DNA of 64,000 bases from Verrucomicrobiota bacterium (lineage in GTDB: Bacteria > Verrucomicrobiota > Verrucomicrobiia > Verrucomicrobiales > Verrucomicrobiaceae): NCBI GenBank assembly GCA_017301975.1, contig JAFLEI010000015.1:1-64000 (forward strand), given 5' to 3'. Below, piece after piece: positions 28,062-39,077 of this stretch. How positions within the stretch are numbered: the stretch's first letter is position 1; every line of letters starts with the position of its first letter. A program made the position numbers and the translations under genes. The notes beneath the pieces are model-generated. The model did not search any database. It was not told the origin of the DNA and saw nothing but the letters and a program-made list of their open reading frames with translations.

Positions 28062-28334
28062 ATGAACAAAGCTCAACTCATTGACGCCGTGCAGGAAATC
28101 CTTGGTAACGACACCTCGAAACGAGCCGCTTCCGAGGCGCTTGACGCCGTTCTCCAGGCCATCACCAAGGCGGTGAAAACAGAACAGGTGCAGCTCATCG
28201 GCTTCGGCACCTTCAAACCCGTGGACCGCAGTGCACGCATGGGCCGCAATCCCAAGACCAAGGAACCCGTGGAAATCAAAGCCTCCAAAACCGTCCGCTT
28301 CGTCGCCTCCGCCGCCCTCAAGTCGTCGCTCTAA
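28062..28334 (+). CDS. HU-family nucleoid DNA-binding protein
   Basis: A 90-residue HU/IHF-type protein, the canonical length. It opens with MNKAQLIDAVQE and has the GFGTF motif followed by the DNA-clasp arm (RSARMGRNPKTKEPVEI) and the closing FVASAALK. It binds and bends DNA as a dimer and helps organise the nucleoid. The ATG at 28062 is the family start; a longer frame upstream is not conserved. It is monocistronic: its stop is followed 25 bp later by a strong intrinsic terminator. Confidence 0.95.
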   Translation: MNKAQLIDAVQEILGNDTSKRAASEALDAVLQAITKAVKTEQVQLIGFGTFKPVDRSARMGRNPKTKEPVEIKASKTVRFVASAALKSSL

Positions 28335-28358
28335 TATAATACCAGCCTCCCTCTTCCA

Positions 28359-28390
28359 CCCGCGCTTCGATCACGGAGCGCGGGTTTTTT
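28359..28390 (+). terminator. intrinsic terminator of HU gene
   Basis: A perfect 8-bp stem (CCCGCGCT at 28359-28366 paired with AGCGCGGG at 28377-28384) with a 10-base loop is followed directly by six T residues. This is a textbook Rho-independent terminator for the plus-strand HU gene. On the other strand there is no T-run. Confidence 0.93.
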
Positions 28391-28395
28391 GCGCC

Positions 28396-28686
28396 TCAAT
28401 CCTTCAGTTCCTGCTCCATGCGCTCGCTCAGCCACTGCTTGATCATGCTCTGGTAGTTCAGATAGCGCCGGCGGGCCACCCGCTTGATACGGCTCAGCAT
28501 CCGCGGATCAAACCGCAGCGTGATTGTGGTGGACTCTCGCACATCCGCGCGATGGATGGACGCCTGCATCAGGCGTGCGTCCAGCTGGTGCGTGGCCCAG
28601 AATTGCCCTTCGGCCTCATCGCCATCAAAGGCAGGCACGTCTTTCCACGCTCGGACAGGCTTCAAATCGGCAGGTGCAGTTTCCAT
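28396..28686 (-). CDS. CopG-like antitoxin of a BrnT-type module
   Basis: A 96-residue protein with the layout of CopG/BrnA-type antitoxins: an N-terminal toxin-binding part containing QFWATHQLD, then a ribbon-helix-helix domain (TITLRFDPRMLSRIKRVA, then YQSMIKQWLSERM) for DNA binding. It would neutralise the toxin encoded just upstream and autoregulate the operon. The toxin gene ends 17 bp before this start, so the order is toxin then antitoxin as in brnTA. The gene ends next to the HU terminator on the opposite strand. Confidence 0.8.
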   Translation of the reverse strand: METAPADLKPVRAWKDVPAFDGDEAEGQFWATHQLDARLMQASIHRADVRESTTITLRFDPRMLSRIKRVARRRYLNYQSMIKQWLSERMEQELKD

Positions 28687-28703
28687 GATGGTACTGGGTG
28701 AGT

Positions 28704-28982
28704 TCAGAGTTCCTCCGCCTTCTTGCGCTCGAAAAAGTCATGCTCCCCGGGAGTCATCAGTCGGGCAAAAATGACACGGTAATGTTTGCCGTCGGTCCAG
28801 AACACACTGAACACCGACTTCCCCTGAAGTGATTTGCCCAGGTTGTAGTAACGAGCCTCTGCGCTCCCCTCCTGTCCGTCCGGCAGCAGCTTGATCGAAA
28901 ACGGATCCTCAAACGACTCCTCAATGTCCTTCGGGGGAAGGAGTGAGAGGTCAAACGCGGCGCCGATCCAGTCAAAGTCCAT
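28704..28982 (-). CDS. BrnT-like toxin
   Basis: A 92-residue protein with the BrnT family layout: an opening MDFDW, a middle segment (FEDPFSIKLLPDG) and a late ARYYNLGKSLQG plus HYRVIFARLMTPGE near the end, close to the usual 90 residues. BrnT is a RelE-fold ribonuclease. The match is moderate: the usual N-terminal KH-x-x-F core is replaced here, so activity is uncertain. It precedes the antitoxin by 17 bp and follows the VOC protein gene by 18 bp on the same strand. Confidence 0.7.
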   Translation of the reverse strand: MDFDWIGAAFDLSLLPPKDIEESFEDPFSIKLLPDGQEGSAEARYYNLGKSLQGKSVFSVFWTDGKHYRVIFARLMTPGEHDFFERKKAEEL

Positions 28983-29000
28983 GAGCTTGTATTTACGAGA

Positions 29001-29378
29001 TTATTTGCGGTATTCGATCAGTTCTATCTCATACCCCTCCGGAGCGTCAATGAAAGCAAATACCCCGCTCGAGCTCGGAGTCGGCCCGTCCGAGAGCGGA
29101 TAACCCAGCGCAGCAGAGTGTTTCGCAAACTCCTCAATGCTCTCCACCTCAAACGCCAGATGCGTCAGATCACTGCAAAACGTCACCGCCCCGCTCGCCG
29201 GATAGCTGCAGATCTCGATGAGTTCGTCACTGTTCGGCGTCTGTAGAAACACCAGCTCCGAACCACGCGGCGACTTGTGCCGCCGCACTTCCTTCAGGCC
29301 GAGCACCTGCGTATAAAAATGGATCGTCTTTTCGAGATCGTTCACCCGGTAGCGGGTGTGGAGAAGTTTTTTGACCAT
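29001..29378 (-). CDS. VOC/glyoxalase I-like protein
   Basis: A 125-residue vicinal-oxygen-chelate protein. The sequence HTRYRVNDLEKTIHFY and the C-terminal EGYEIELIEY are the two metal-binding halves of glyoxalase I, with His, Glu and Glu in suitable places, and LELxxN-like text is replaced by LIEICSYP. It may isomerise the hemithioacetal of methylglyoxal, but related dioxygenases and isomerases share the fold. ATG at 29378 (MVKKLLHTRY) is the conserved start. It is 97 bp from the divergent SDR gene and lies just upstream of the toxin-antitoxin pair on its strand. Confidence 0.82.
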   Translation of the reverse strand: MVKKLLHTRYRVNDLEKTIHFYTQVLGLKEVRRHKSPRGSELVFLQTPNSDELIEICSYPASGAVTFCSDLTHLAFEVESIEEFAKHSAALGYPLSDGPTPSSSGVFAFIDAPEGYEIELIEYRK

Positions 29379-29475
29379 GTTGCAGGCTTTATGCCACAGC
29401 CTGCCGGACGTGGCAAATGATCCTCCATGTAGAGGAAAGCTTGATGTCACAGACGACGTCTTTTAAAACCTCCCC

Positions 29476-30234
29476 ATGATTTCCATCGACCTCACAGGCA
29501 AAGTCGCCCTCATCACCGGCGCATCGCAGGGCATCGGCACTCAGGTCGCCCGCACGTTTCACCACGCAGGCGCCTCGGTTGTCATCAATCACCTCGGCAC
29601 CTCGGATACAACCGTCAGCGCACAAGCCCTCGCCGATGAACTCAATCTTCTCCGCACCGACAGCGCCAGCGTCATCGCTGCAGACGTTGCCAAACCCGCC
29701 CAGGTGCAAAGTATGATGGGAGACATCCAGGCACGCCATGGCGGCCTCGATTTCCTCATCAACAATGCCGCCATCATCAAGGACCGCACCATCGCCAAGA
29801 TGGGCCTCGATGAATGGGACTCCGTCATCGATGTGAACCTCTCCGGCGTGTTCTACTGCTGCAAATACGCCCTCGAAATCATGCGCGATCACGGTGCCAT
29901 CGTCAGCTTCGGCAGCATCGCCGCCATCCAGGGCTTCTTCGGCCAGGCCAACTACGCCGCCGCCAAATCCGGCGTCCAGGCCATGATGCGCGTCCTCAGC
30001 CGCGAAGCCGCCCGCAAACAGATCCGCGCCAACGCCATCGCCCCCGGCGTCATCGACACCGCCATGGCCGCAACCATCCCAGAAAACGTCCGCGCCGAGA
30101 TGATCAAAAACGTCCCCCTCGCACGCTTCGGCACCACCGAGGAAGTCGCCAACGTCGTCCTCTTCCTCTGCTCCCCCCTCGCATCCTACGTCACCGGCCA
30201 GACCCTCGAAATCAACGGCGGCTGGAGAGGCTGA
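29476..30234 (+). CDS. short-chain dehydrogenase/reductase, FabG/PhaB-like
   Basis: A 252-residue classical SDR. Visible are the cofactor motif G15-ASQGIG, NNAAI at about 96-100, N121, and the catalytic S147, Y160, K164. The end TGQTLEINGGW is typical of 3-oxoacyl-ACP and acetoacetyl-CoA reductases. It likely reduces a 3-oxoacyl thioester with NAD(P)H. The next two plus-strand genes encode a CoA transferase and a thiolase, which favours a role in short-chain 3-hydroxyacyl-CoA metabolism, though spacers of 0.5-0.7 kb separate them. No Shine-Dalgarno is visible before ATG. Confidence 0.87.
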   Translation: MISIDLTGKVALITGASQGIGTQVARTFHHAGASVVINHLGTSDTTVSAQALADELNLLRTDSASVIAADVAKPAQVQSMMGDIQARHGGLDFLINNAAIIKDRTIAKMGLDEWDSVIDVNLSGVFYCCKYALEIMRDHGAIVSFGSIAAIQGFFGQANYAAAKSGVQAMMRVLSREAARKQIRANAIAPGVIDTAMAATIPENVRAEMIKNVPLARFGTTEEVANVVLFLCSPLASYVTGQTLEINGGWRG

Positions 30235-30376
30235 ACGTGCCGCCCCTCTTCCTCCTCCTCTGACTCCTACTCCTCCTCCCGGAGACGCCCACGTTCTCCC
30301 AATCTCCCGAATAACTCTTTCGTGTCATTTCCCGCCCAGTCTCCGCGGCTTCAGCAGTCCTTCTGCATACCTAGTT

Positions 30377-30390
30377 CGGGCTTTAGCCCG
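30377..30390. repeat. short inverted repeat CGGGC-TTTA-GCCCG
   Basis: A 5-bp stem with a four-base TTTA loop, embedded in TAGTTCGGGCTTTAGCCCG. From memory, palindromes of this form recur in intergenic DNA of planctomycete and verrucomicrobial genomes; copy number here cannot be tested. Confidence 0.5.
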
Positions 30391-30660
30391 CTCTGGAATC
30401 CCTGCATCACCCAAAATTCGGAACCAGTCAGCGCATGTATTGTAGTACGGGCTTTCTTGTCCTTCGAAGCCTTGTCGAAGAAGGAAGCCGGAATCTGGGA
30501 GCGTTCTTCGTGCAAGCGACTCCCAATTAAGCCCCCAAAGTTACTCTCCTTTCCACAATCGAGTCGCATCGAGATCAGGTGCTCTGTGGTGCCAATCATA
30601 CCACAATCTATTGAAAACAGGTCAACTCTCTTGTCGCCCCAAACACCCCGCTCGGCACCA

Positions 30661-30718
30661 GCCCCAAAGGGGCGTCGGATTCAGCCCAGGGCGCAGCGAG
30701 GAACGAGCAAGCCCTGGG
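30661..30718. repeat. double-hairpin REP-like element
   Basis: Two adjacent inverted repeats: GCCCC-AAA-GGGGC at 30661-30673, then CCCAGGGC (30685-30692) paired with GCCCTGGG (30711-30718) around an 18-base loop rich in purines (AGCGAGGAACGAGC). The paired-hairpin layout resembles bacterial REP/BIME elements that RAYT transposases act on, and a RAYT gene lies 3.5 kb away. The link is inference. Confidence 0.6.
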
Positions 30719-30965
30719 TCACCCACGCAAAATCCGGAGAAGCAAACCCAGCACTCCGCCACACTACACCGGGTTCCAGCAGCGTCCGCACTGCGTACCG
30801 CCACACTGCTGCACCGCAGGCATCCATCGCCATCAAAAAACGATTCGCCGCTCCCAGCACCTGCTCATCACCCCACTCCACCCATCAAAACTTCATCTCT
30901 GCGGTCTTCTAATCTCTCGCGTTGTTAAATCCGGTCCCCCCTCCCTCCTCCGCAGTCACTGATCC

Positions 30966-32408
30966 ATGCGCGCCCCCGCCACCCTCGCCACCGCAGACGA
31001 AGCCATCGCCGCCATCCCCAGCGGCTCCACCGTCGCCGTCAGCGGCTTCGTCGGTGCAGGTCATGCCGAATTGCTCACCTCCGCCCTGGAGCGCCGCTTC
31101 CTCCAAACCGGCACCCCCACGGATCTCACCCTCTACTACTGCGCAGGCCAGGGAGACCGCGCAGAGCGCGGCCTGAACCACCTCGCCCATCGTGGCCTGC
31201 TCAAACGCATCGTCGGCGGCCACTGGAACCTCGCCCCCAAGCTCGGCGCACTCGCACTCGCCAACGAAGTCGAAGCCTACAACCTCCCCCAGGGCGTCCT
31301 CTCCGTCCTCACACGTGAAATCGCCGCCAAACGTCCCGGCCTGTTCACCCAGGTCGGACTCAACACCTTCATCGACCCCGTGAACGGCGGCGGCATGATG
31401 AACGCTCGCACCACCGAACCCCTCGTCGAACGCATCGAGCTCGATGGCAAAACATGGCTCCGCTACAAGCCCATGCCCATCCACGTCGCCCTCATTCGCG
31501 CCACCTACGCCGACCCTCGCGGCAATCTGAGCATGGCCCGCGAAGGCCTCATCAGCGAAGTCCTCCCCATGGCCCAGGCCGCGAAAAATCACGGCGGCAT
31601 CGTCATCGCCCAGGTCGAAAGCATCGTCGATCAGCTCCCCGATCCCAAGTCCGTCCGCGTCCCCGGCCTCCTCGTTGACTACATCGTCCCCTCCCACGGC
31701 CAGCAGCACGACCAGACCTTTGGCGAAGCATTCAAAGAGGACTTCGTCATCACCAGCGACGGTACCTTCACCCTCCCCCCGATGCCCGAATCCGACCGCA
31801 AACGCATCGGCGCACGCGCCCTGCAGGAGGTGCGCAAAGGAGACATCGTCAATCTCGGCATCGGCCTCCCTGAAGCCGTCGCTATGGTCGCCGCAGAAAC
31901 CGGTCGCCTCAGTGAGTTCACCCTCACCGTCGAAAGCGGCCCCACCGGCGGCGTCCCCGCCTCGGGCCTCAGCTTCGGGTGCAGCCACTTCCCCGAGGCC
32001 ATCATCGACCAGCCCGCCCAGTTCGACTTCTACGACGGTGGCGGCCTCGACATCGGCGTCCTCGGTGCCGTCGAAATCGATGCCGAAGGCAGCGTCAACG
32101 TCACCAGCTTCGCCGGTCGCTTCGCCGGCGTCGGCGGCTTTGTGAACATCGCCCAGAGCGCCCGCCGCCTCATCTTCTGCTGCACCTTCGAAGCCAAAGG
32201 CCTGCCCAAGTTTGTAAACAAGATCCAGCACGTCTGCTTCCACGGCCCCACCGCGCTCCGCAACGGCCAGCAGGTTCTCTACATCACCGACCGCGCCGTC
32301 TTCCAGCTCGCCCCCGGCGGCCTCCGCCTCATCGAAATCACCCCCGGCCTCGACCTCAAGGCAGACATCCTCGCCAAAATGGAATTCACCCCGATCATCG
32401 GCCTTTAG
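30966..32408 (+). CDS. fused acetate/3-oxoacid-type CoA transferase
   Basis: A 480-residue family I CoA transferase in which alpha and beta subunit halves are joined, as in propionate CoA-transferase and YdiF. The N-terminal half has VAVSGFVGAGHAE (the glycine-rich CoA loop); the C-terminal half has GIGLPEAVA and the catalytic Glu in V-E323-S-G. It moves CoA between carboxylates such as acetate, acetoacetate or propionate. It is somewhat shorter than the usual 510-530 residues. It lies between an SDR and a thiolase gene on the same strand. The exact acyl specificity is not visible. Confidence 0.88.
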   Translation: MRAPATLATADEAIAAIPSGSTVAVSGFVGAGHAELLTSALERRFLQTGTPTDLTLYYCAGQGDRAERGLNHLAHRGLLKRIVGGHWNLAPKLGALALANEVEAYNLPQGVLSVLTREIAAKRPGLFTQVGLNTFIDPVNGGGMMNARTTEPLVERIELDGKTWLRYKPMPIHVALIRATYADPRGNLSMAREGLISEVLPMAQAAKNHGGIVIAQVESIVDQLPDPKSVRVPGLLVDYIVPSHGQQHDQTFGEAFKEDFVITSDGTFTLPPMPESDRKRIGARALQEVRKGDIVNLGIGLPEAVAMVAAETGRLSEFTLTVESGPTGGVPASGLSFGCSHFPEAIIDQPAQFDFYDGGGLDIGVLGAVEIDAEGSVNVTSFAGRFAGVGGFVNIAQSARRLIFCCTFEAKGLPKFVNKIQHVCFHGPTALRNGQQVLYITDRAVFQLAPGGLRLIEITPGLDLKADILAKMEFTPIIGL

Positions 32409-32934
32409 CGACAAGCATGACTGCGATAGTCACAAAACAAAATCCAACCCAGCGCCATTCATTTTAATTCGCGGCTCTTCGCGCTCATTCGCGTTGGAAG
32501 CTTTCGACAACTACCGAATGGGTACCCATTTGATGAGACACCCCTTAAAGCATCTTAACCAACATAGTGCCCAATACATCCAAGGCAGCCGAAGAGCCAC
32601 CCCTCTCGCCGCCCCTGACAAAAACAGCAAAATAAATTCCCTTCGGGGAGAAGGCCGGGGTGAGGGGAAAACCCACCCGCATCGCTAGACGATAGACGCT
32701 CCCGGCCCCCTCCGAAGCCCCCTCTGCGGCCAAATCGCACGTCCCCATCACCTCCTCCCCATCACCTCCTCCCCCCACCTCAGCACCTCCATCCACCAGC
32801 CCTCCCCTCATTCCGGCTTCCGTGTGTTCAGTGTATTCCGTGGTTAAAACTCTTCCCCTCAGCGACAACTCCCCCACGTCTCCCCGTCTGATTGTCCCCT
32901 TGTCTGATTGTCTGATTATCCTCCTTCCCACCCC
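32409..32934. other. 526-bp spacer built of dispersed repeats, no gene
   Basis: No credible gene. Several repeat-like segments follow each other: TTCGCGGCTCTTCGCGCTCATTCGCG around 32470-32500 (in parts), a GGGGAGAAGGCCGGGGTGAG element at 32645-32664, a GTGTGTTCAGTGTATTCCGT element near 32822-32841, and three copies of GTCTGATT at 32886-32917. Read in translation on the minus strand these give LTPALSP and TTEYTEHTE, peptide strings that I know as spurious products of intergenic repeats in many environmental genomes. They probably are mobile or replicating non-coding elements. Confidence 0.6.
32886..32917 (+). repeat. three short direct repeats GTCTGATT
   Basis: GTCTGATT occurs at 32886, 32902 and 32910, the last two directly adjoining, just 18 bp before the thiolase start. 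This may be a slipped-strand array or a remnant of a dispersed repeat. Its position in the leader of the thiolase gene could matter for expression, but no mechanism is visible. Confidence 0.55.
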
Positions 32935-34083
<1,149 letters not shown>

Positions 34084-34199
34084 GATCATTCCCACCCCGA
34101 TGCACCGGGCAACGTGTGCAAAAACCCGCGCCTCGGAATCAAAATAATGCCAGGCATTTAGTTGATTGACACCTTTAATTTTCCGCCCACCATCCGCCC

Positions 34200-35336
34200 A
34201 TGAAATCCGCCCAATCCCCTCATCCCCAGCCCCTCCCGCTCGAAGAGCAACTGATCGGCGTAAACGCCAAAACCGGCCTCTATCCCGGCGCGCGCTCCTG
34301 GTCCGGTGGCAGGCACCGCATCCTCGGCCAGGGACCGCTGGAGTCCTACTGCTACCACGTCATGTCCCGCACCTGCGGCGGCGAGATCTGGTTCGATGAT
34401 GTCGAGAAGGAGGCCCTCCGCCGCATCATCTGGCGCATGGCCGAGTTCTCAGGCATCAAGATCGTCACCTTCTGCCTCATGGGCAATCACTTCCACCTCC
34501 TCGCCGAGGTGCCTCACCGCCCCACCTGGCTCCAGCGCTTCGTCGGCCCAGACGGCGAAAACAAACTCCTCCAACACCTCAGCATCCTCTACAGCAAGAC
34601 CTACCTCGGCCTCCTGCGCGACGAACTCGCCGACCTCCGCCAGCGCGGCCTTGCCTCTCTCGCCACCCAGCGCATCGAAGCCCTCAAAAAGCGCTTCTGC
34701 GATCTCTCCCTCTTCGTCAAAGAAATCAAAGAACGCTTCAGCCGCTGGTTCAACAAACGCCGCGGTCGTCGCGGCACTCTCTGGATGGATCGCTTCAAAA
34801 GCGTGCTCGTCGAAGGCAAAGGCGACGCCCTGCGCACCATGTCCGCCTACATCGATCTGAACCCCGTGCGCGCCGGCCTCGTCCAAGACTCGAAAGACTA
34901 CCGCTGGTGTGGCTACGCCGAGGCCCTCGGCGGCAGCCGCCGTGCGCAACGCGGCCTGTGCAAAGCCCTGAGCAAACCCGTGGACGGCTGGCGCAGCGCC
35001 GGTGCCGCCGAAGCCTACCGCTGCTTGCTGCACACCGACGGCCGCGAGGTCAAAGACGCGCAAAATGAAAAGGTGATCCACCCCGGCGTCAGCGCAAACA
35101 GCGCCCGCGCCGCGCTCGCGGAGAAAGGAAAACTCACCACCACCGAACTCATCCGCCTCCGCGTGCGTTACTTCACCGATGGCGTCATCCTAGGCAGCCG
35201 GGAGTTTGTGGAAGGCATCTTCGAGGCCCAGCGGGATCAATTCAGCCCCAAGCGCAAACACGGAGCCAGACGCATTGCAGAATCGTCCGCGCCTTTCTAC
35301 AGCCTGCGGCAGTTGCGCCTCCGGCCGGTGGGCTAA
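34200..35336 (+). CDS. REP-associated tyrosine transposase (RAYT, Y1 family)
   Basis: A 378-residue HUH-type Y1 transposase. The metal-binding pair H97-F-H99 is in GNHFHLLAEV and the catalytic Tyr is Y217 in SAYIDLNPVRAGLV. An additional C-terminal part (about 230-378) including LGSREFVEGIFEAQRD is typical of larger RAYTs. RAYTs are single-copy relatives of IS200/IS605 transposases thought to move REP elements. No IS200-like ends or target duplications were seen around it, which fits a RAYT rather than an insertion sequence. It follows the thiolase gene by 116 bp. All catalytic residues look intact. Confidence 0.87.
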   Translation: MKSAQSPHPQPLPLEEQLIGVNAKTGLYPGARSWSGGRHRILGQGPLESYCYHVMSRTCGGEIWFDDVEKEALRRIIWRMAEFSGIKIVTFCLMGNHFHLLAEVPHRPTWLQRFVGPDGENKLLQHLSILYSKTYLGLLRDELADLRQRGLASLATQRIEALKKRFCDLSLFVKEIKERFSRWFNKRRGRRGTLWMDRFKSVLVEGKGDALRTMSAYIDLNPVRAGLVQDSKDYRWCGYAEALGGSRRAQRGLCKALSKPVDGWRSAGAAEAYRCLLHTDGREVKDAQNEKVIHPGVSANSARAALAEKGKLTTTELIRLRVRYFTDGVILGSREFVEGIFEAQRDQFSPKRKHGARRIAESSAPFYSLRQLRLRPVG

Positions 35337-35600
35337 AACAGCCTTGGGTGCCACCTCTTGGAATGCGCAAGCCACGTCATCCCCCCCTCGCCGAACCGCT
35401 TACCGGCCCGTCCGTCTCTGACCCCCTCACACTCTCCCTAGTATCTCAAATTAAACACGCAGTCACAGACAACGGCATTGCATAGGCATCAAGCCGACAA
35501 TCACGGACGATTGAGACCCATTCGCATCATTCTCTCCAAGGAAAATTCAACGCACGGCTTGCACAGCCGCATCGTATCTCCATGATGAATTCCTCCCCAC
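35337..35600 (+). promoter_or_regulatory. sdh operon leader region
   Basis: The 264-bp gap between the RAYT gene and sdhC must hold the promoter of the succinate dehydrogenase operon. No clear sigma-70 boxes, terminator or operator could be assigned. It is less GC-rich than the flanking genes between 35440 and 35560. A start-proximal sequence TCCTCCCCACATGAGC gives no Shine-Dalgarno. Confidence 0.4.
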
Positions 35601-36305
35601 ATGAGCGCTGTTTTTGACTCCCTTTCGCGATTTTACGCCTCCTCCATCGGCAAGAAGATTCTGGTGGCCCTGACCGGCCTCATCCTTTTCGGCTTCGTTG
35701 TCGGTCACATGATTGGCAATCTCCTGATCTTTGTCGGCAGGGACGCCATCAATGAATACGGCCACATGCTCCAGACCGCGCTCCATGGCGGCGGCGTCTG
35801 GATCGCCCGCATCGGCTTGCTGGTCGCCGTGGTCATTCACATCGTCGCCACCATCTCACTGACCCGGGCCAACCGCGCTGCACGTCTGACCGAATATGGC
35901 CAGCACAAGGCGCAGGTTTCCAGCACCTCCTCCCGCATCATGATCTGGAGCGGCCTGACCATCCTGGCCTTCATCGTTTACCACCTGCTGCACTTCACTG
36001 TTCACGCCGGCAACGACTACGGCACCTACAAGACCACCCTTGAGGGCCACACTGTGCACGACGTCTATCGCATGGTCATCGCCGGCTTCTCCTGGTTCCC
36101 CGCCGTTCTCTTCTACATCATCGCCATGGTCCTGCTCACCAGCCACCTCAGCCACGGCTTCAGCAGTCTCTTCCAGACCCTCGGTATTTCCACCGACAAG
36201 TCGGAGCCCCTCTTCAAAAAGCTCGGTTATCTCTTCGCCGGCCTGATCCTCGTCGGCAACTGCTCCATCCCCATCGCCATCTACTTCTTCGGCTACGGAC
36301 GCTGA
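35601..36305 (+). CDS. sdhC: succinate dehydrogenase cytochrome b subunit
   Basis: A 234-residue membrane anchor with five hydrophobic helices, as in the single-anchor, di-heme b-type SQR/QFR class (Bacillus, epsilonproteobacterial and Bacteroidetes type). The start MSAVFDSLSRFYASSIGKKIL and the GHMIGNLLIF and YHLLHFTVH segments carry candidate heme-ligating His residues. It binds quinone and heme and anchors the SdhA/SdhB head on the inner membrane. It leads the operon sdhC-sdhA-sdhB, and no separate sdhD is present, consistent with this class. Confidence 0.93.
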   Translation: MSAVFDSLSRFYASSIGKKILVALTGLILFGFVVGHMIGNLLIFVGRDAINEYGHMLQTALHGGGVWIARIGLLVAVVIHIVATISLTRANRAARLTEYGQHKAQVSSTSSRIMIWSGLTILAFIVYHLLHFTVHAGNDYGTYKTTLEGHTVHDVYRMVIAGFSWFPAVLFYIIAMVLLTSHLSHGFSSLFQTLGISTDKSEPLFKKLGYLFAGLILVGNCSIPIAIYFFGYGR

Positions 36306-36307
36306 TT

Positions 36308-36333
36308 CATTCGTCATTCCGCATTCGTCATTC
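36308..36333 (+). repeat. two direct repeats CATTCGTCATTC
   Basis: Two copies of the 12-mer CATTCGTCATTC at 36308-36319 and 36322-36333, 14 bases apart, sit in the 42-bp spacer between sdhC and sdhA. Such ATTCGTCATTC strings are dispersed in intergenic DNA of related genomes as far as I recall. The location inside an operon is unusual. Confidence 0.6.
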
Positions 36334-36347
36334 GGCAATTCAACGTC

Positions 36348-38264
<1,917 letters not shown>

Positions 38265-38282
38265 CGTTTCTTTCCTGCCCCC

Positions 38283-39071
38283 ATGTCTCAACTCAATCTG
38301 CACCTCAAGGTCTGGCGTCAGAACGGCTCACAACCCGGTCATTTCCAGGACATCGACGCTCCGGACATTCCCGATCATGCCTCCTTTCTGGAGATGATGG
38401 ACATCATCAACGAGCGCCTCATCTCCAAGGGCGAAGATCCCGTGGCTTTCGACCACGACTGCCGCGAAGGCATCTGCGGCGCATGCTCCATGCAAATCAA
38501 CGGCGTGCCACACGGCCCGGCGAAAGCCACCACGACCTGCCAGCTTCACATGCGCAAATTCCGCACCGGAGACACCATCTGGGTCGAGCCCTTCCGCGCA
38601 CGCGCCTTCCCCGTCTTGAAGGATCTCATGATCGACCGCGGAGCCTTTGACCGCATCCAGCAGGCCGGCGGCTTCGTCACTGTGCGCACCGGTGCGCCGC
38701 AGGACGCCAACGCCCTCCCCATTGGCAAGGAAGTCGCCGATGCCGCCATGGACGCCGCCGAGTGCATCGGCTGCGGTGCCTGCGTGGCCGCCTGTAAAAA
38801 CGCCAGCGCCATGCTCTTCGTCTCCGCCAAGGCAGGCCAGCTCAATTCCCTGCCTCAGGGTCAGCCTGAAAAGGATCGTCGCACCCTCGGCATGGTCCGT
38901 CAGATGGACAAAGAAGGCTTCGGCAACTGCACCAATCAATACGAGTGCGAAGCCGCATGTCCGAAAGAGATCAGCGTCCGCTGGATCACCAAGCTCAATC
39001 GCGACTACGCAGTGGCCTCTCTCAAAGATGCCTTGGGTAACTCCCCCAAGGAAGCGGGCGGCGGCGATTGA
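38283..39071 (+). CDS. sdhB: succinate dehydrogenase iron-sulfur subunit
   Basis: A 262-residue protein with the plant-type [2Fe-2S] ligands C60, C65, C68 and C86 (CREGICGAC and a later Cys), then the [11 protein letters not shown] motif and two further Cys groups ([13 protein letters not shown]) for the [4Fe-4S] and [3Fe-4S] clusters. It carries electrons from the flavin to the heme/quinone site in SdhC. It closes the operon and is convergent with a secreted protein gene only six bases away; no intrinsic terminator was found there. Confidence 0.96.
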   Translation: MSQLNLHLKVWRQNGSQPGHFQDIDAPDIPDHASFLEMMDIINERLISKGEDPVAFDHDCREGICGACSMQINGVPHGPAKATTTCQLHMRKFRTGDTIWVEPFRARAFPVLKDLMIDRGAFDRIQQAGGFVTVRTGAPQDANALPIGKEVADAAMDAAECIGCGACVAACKNASAMLFVSAKAGQLNSLPQGQPEKDRRTLGMVRQMDKEGFGNCTNQYECEAACPKEISVRWITKLNRDYAVASLKDALGNSPKEAGGGD

Positions 39072-39077
39072 TCCGTT

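Larger units (their letters stand above)
30235..30965. other. 730-bp spacer with hairpin repeats, no gene
   Basis: No open frame here has a recognisable protein signature and the base composition is patchy. It contains two repeat-like inverted elements annotated separately (30377-30390 and 30661-30718), and further stretches rich in short complementary segments around 30450-30560. The CoA transferase promoter may lie at its right end, but no boxes are clear. The arrangement suggests accumulation of dispersed non-coding elements between metabolic genes. Confidence 0.5.

Noticed and set aside
30322..30912. Open frames in the 30.2-31.0 kb spacer
   Set aside because: No similarity to any family known to me, and they run through hairpin repeats.
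32545..32931. 128-codon minus-strand frame in the thiolase spacer
   Set aside because: Its translation contains LTPALSP and TTEYTEHTE, which are typical of non-coding repeats.
34084..34199. Promoter or IS end before the RAYT gene (TTGACA at 34166-34171)
   Set aside because: No -10 box at suitable distance, and no IS200-type end hairpin could be drawn.
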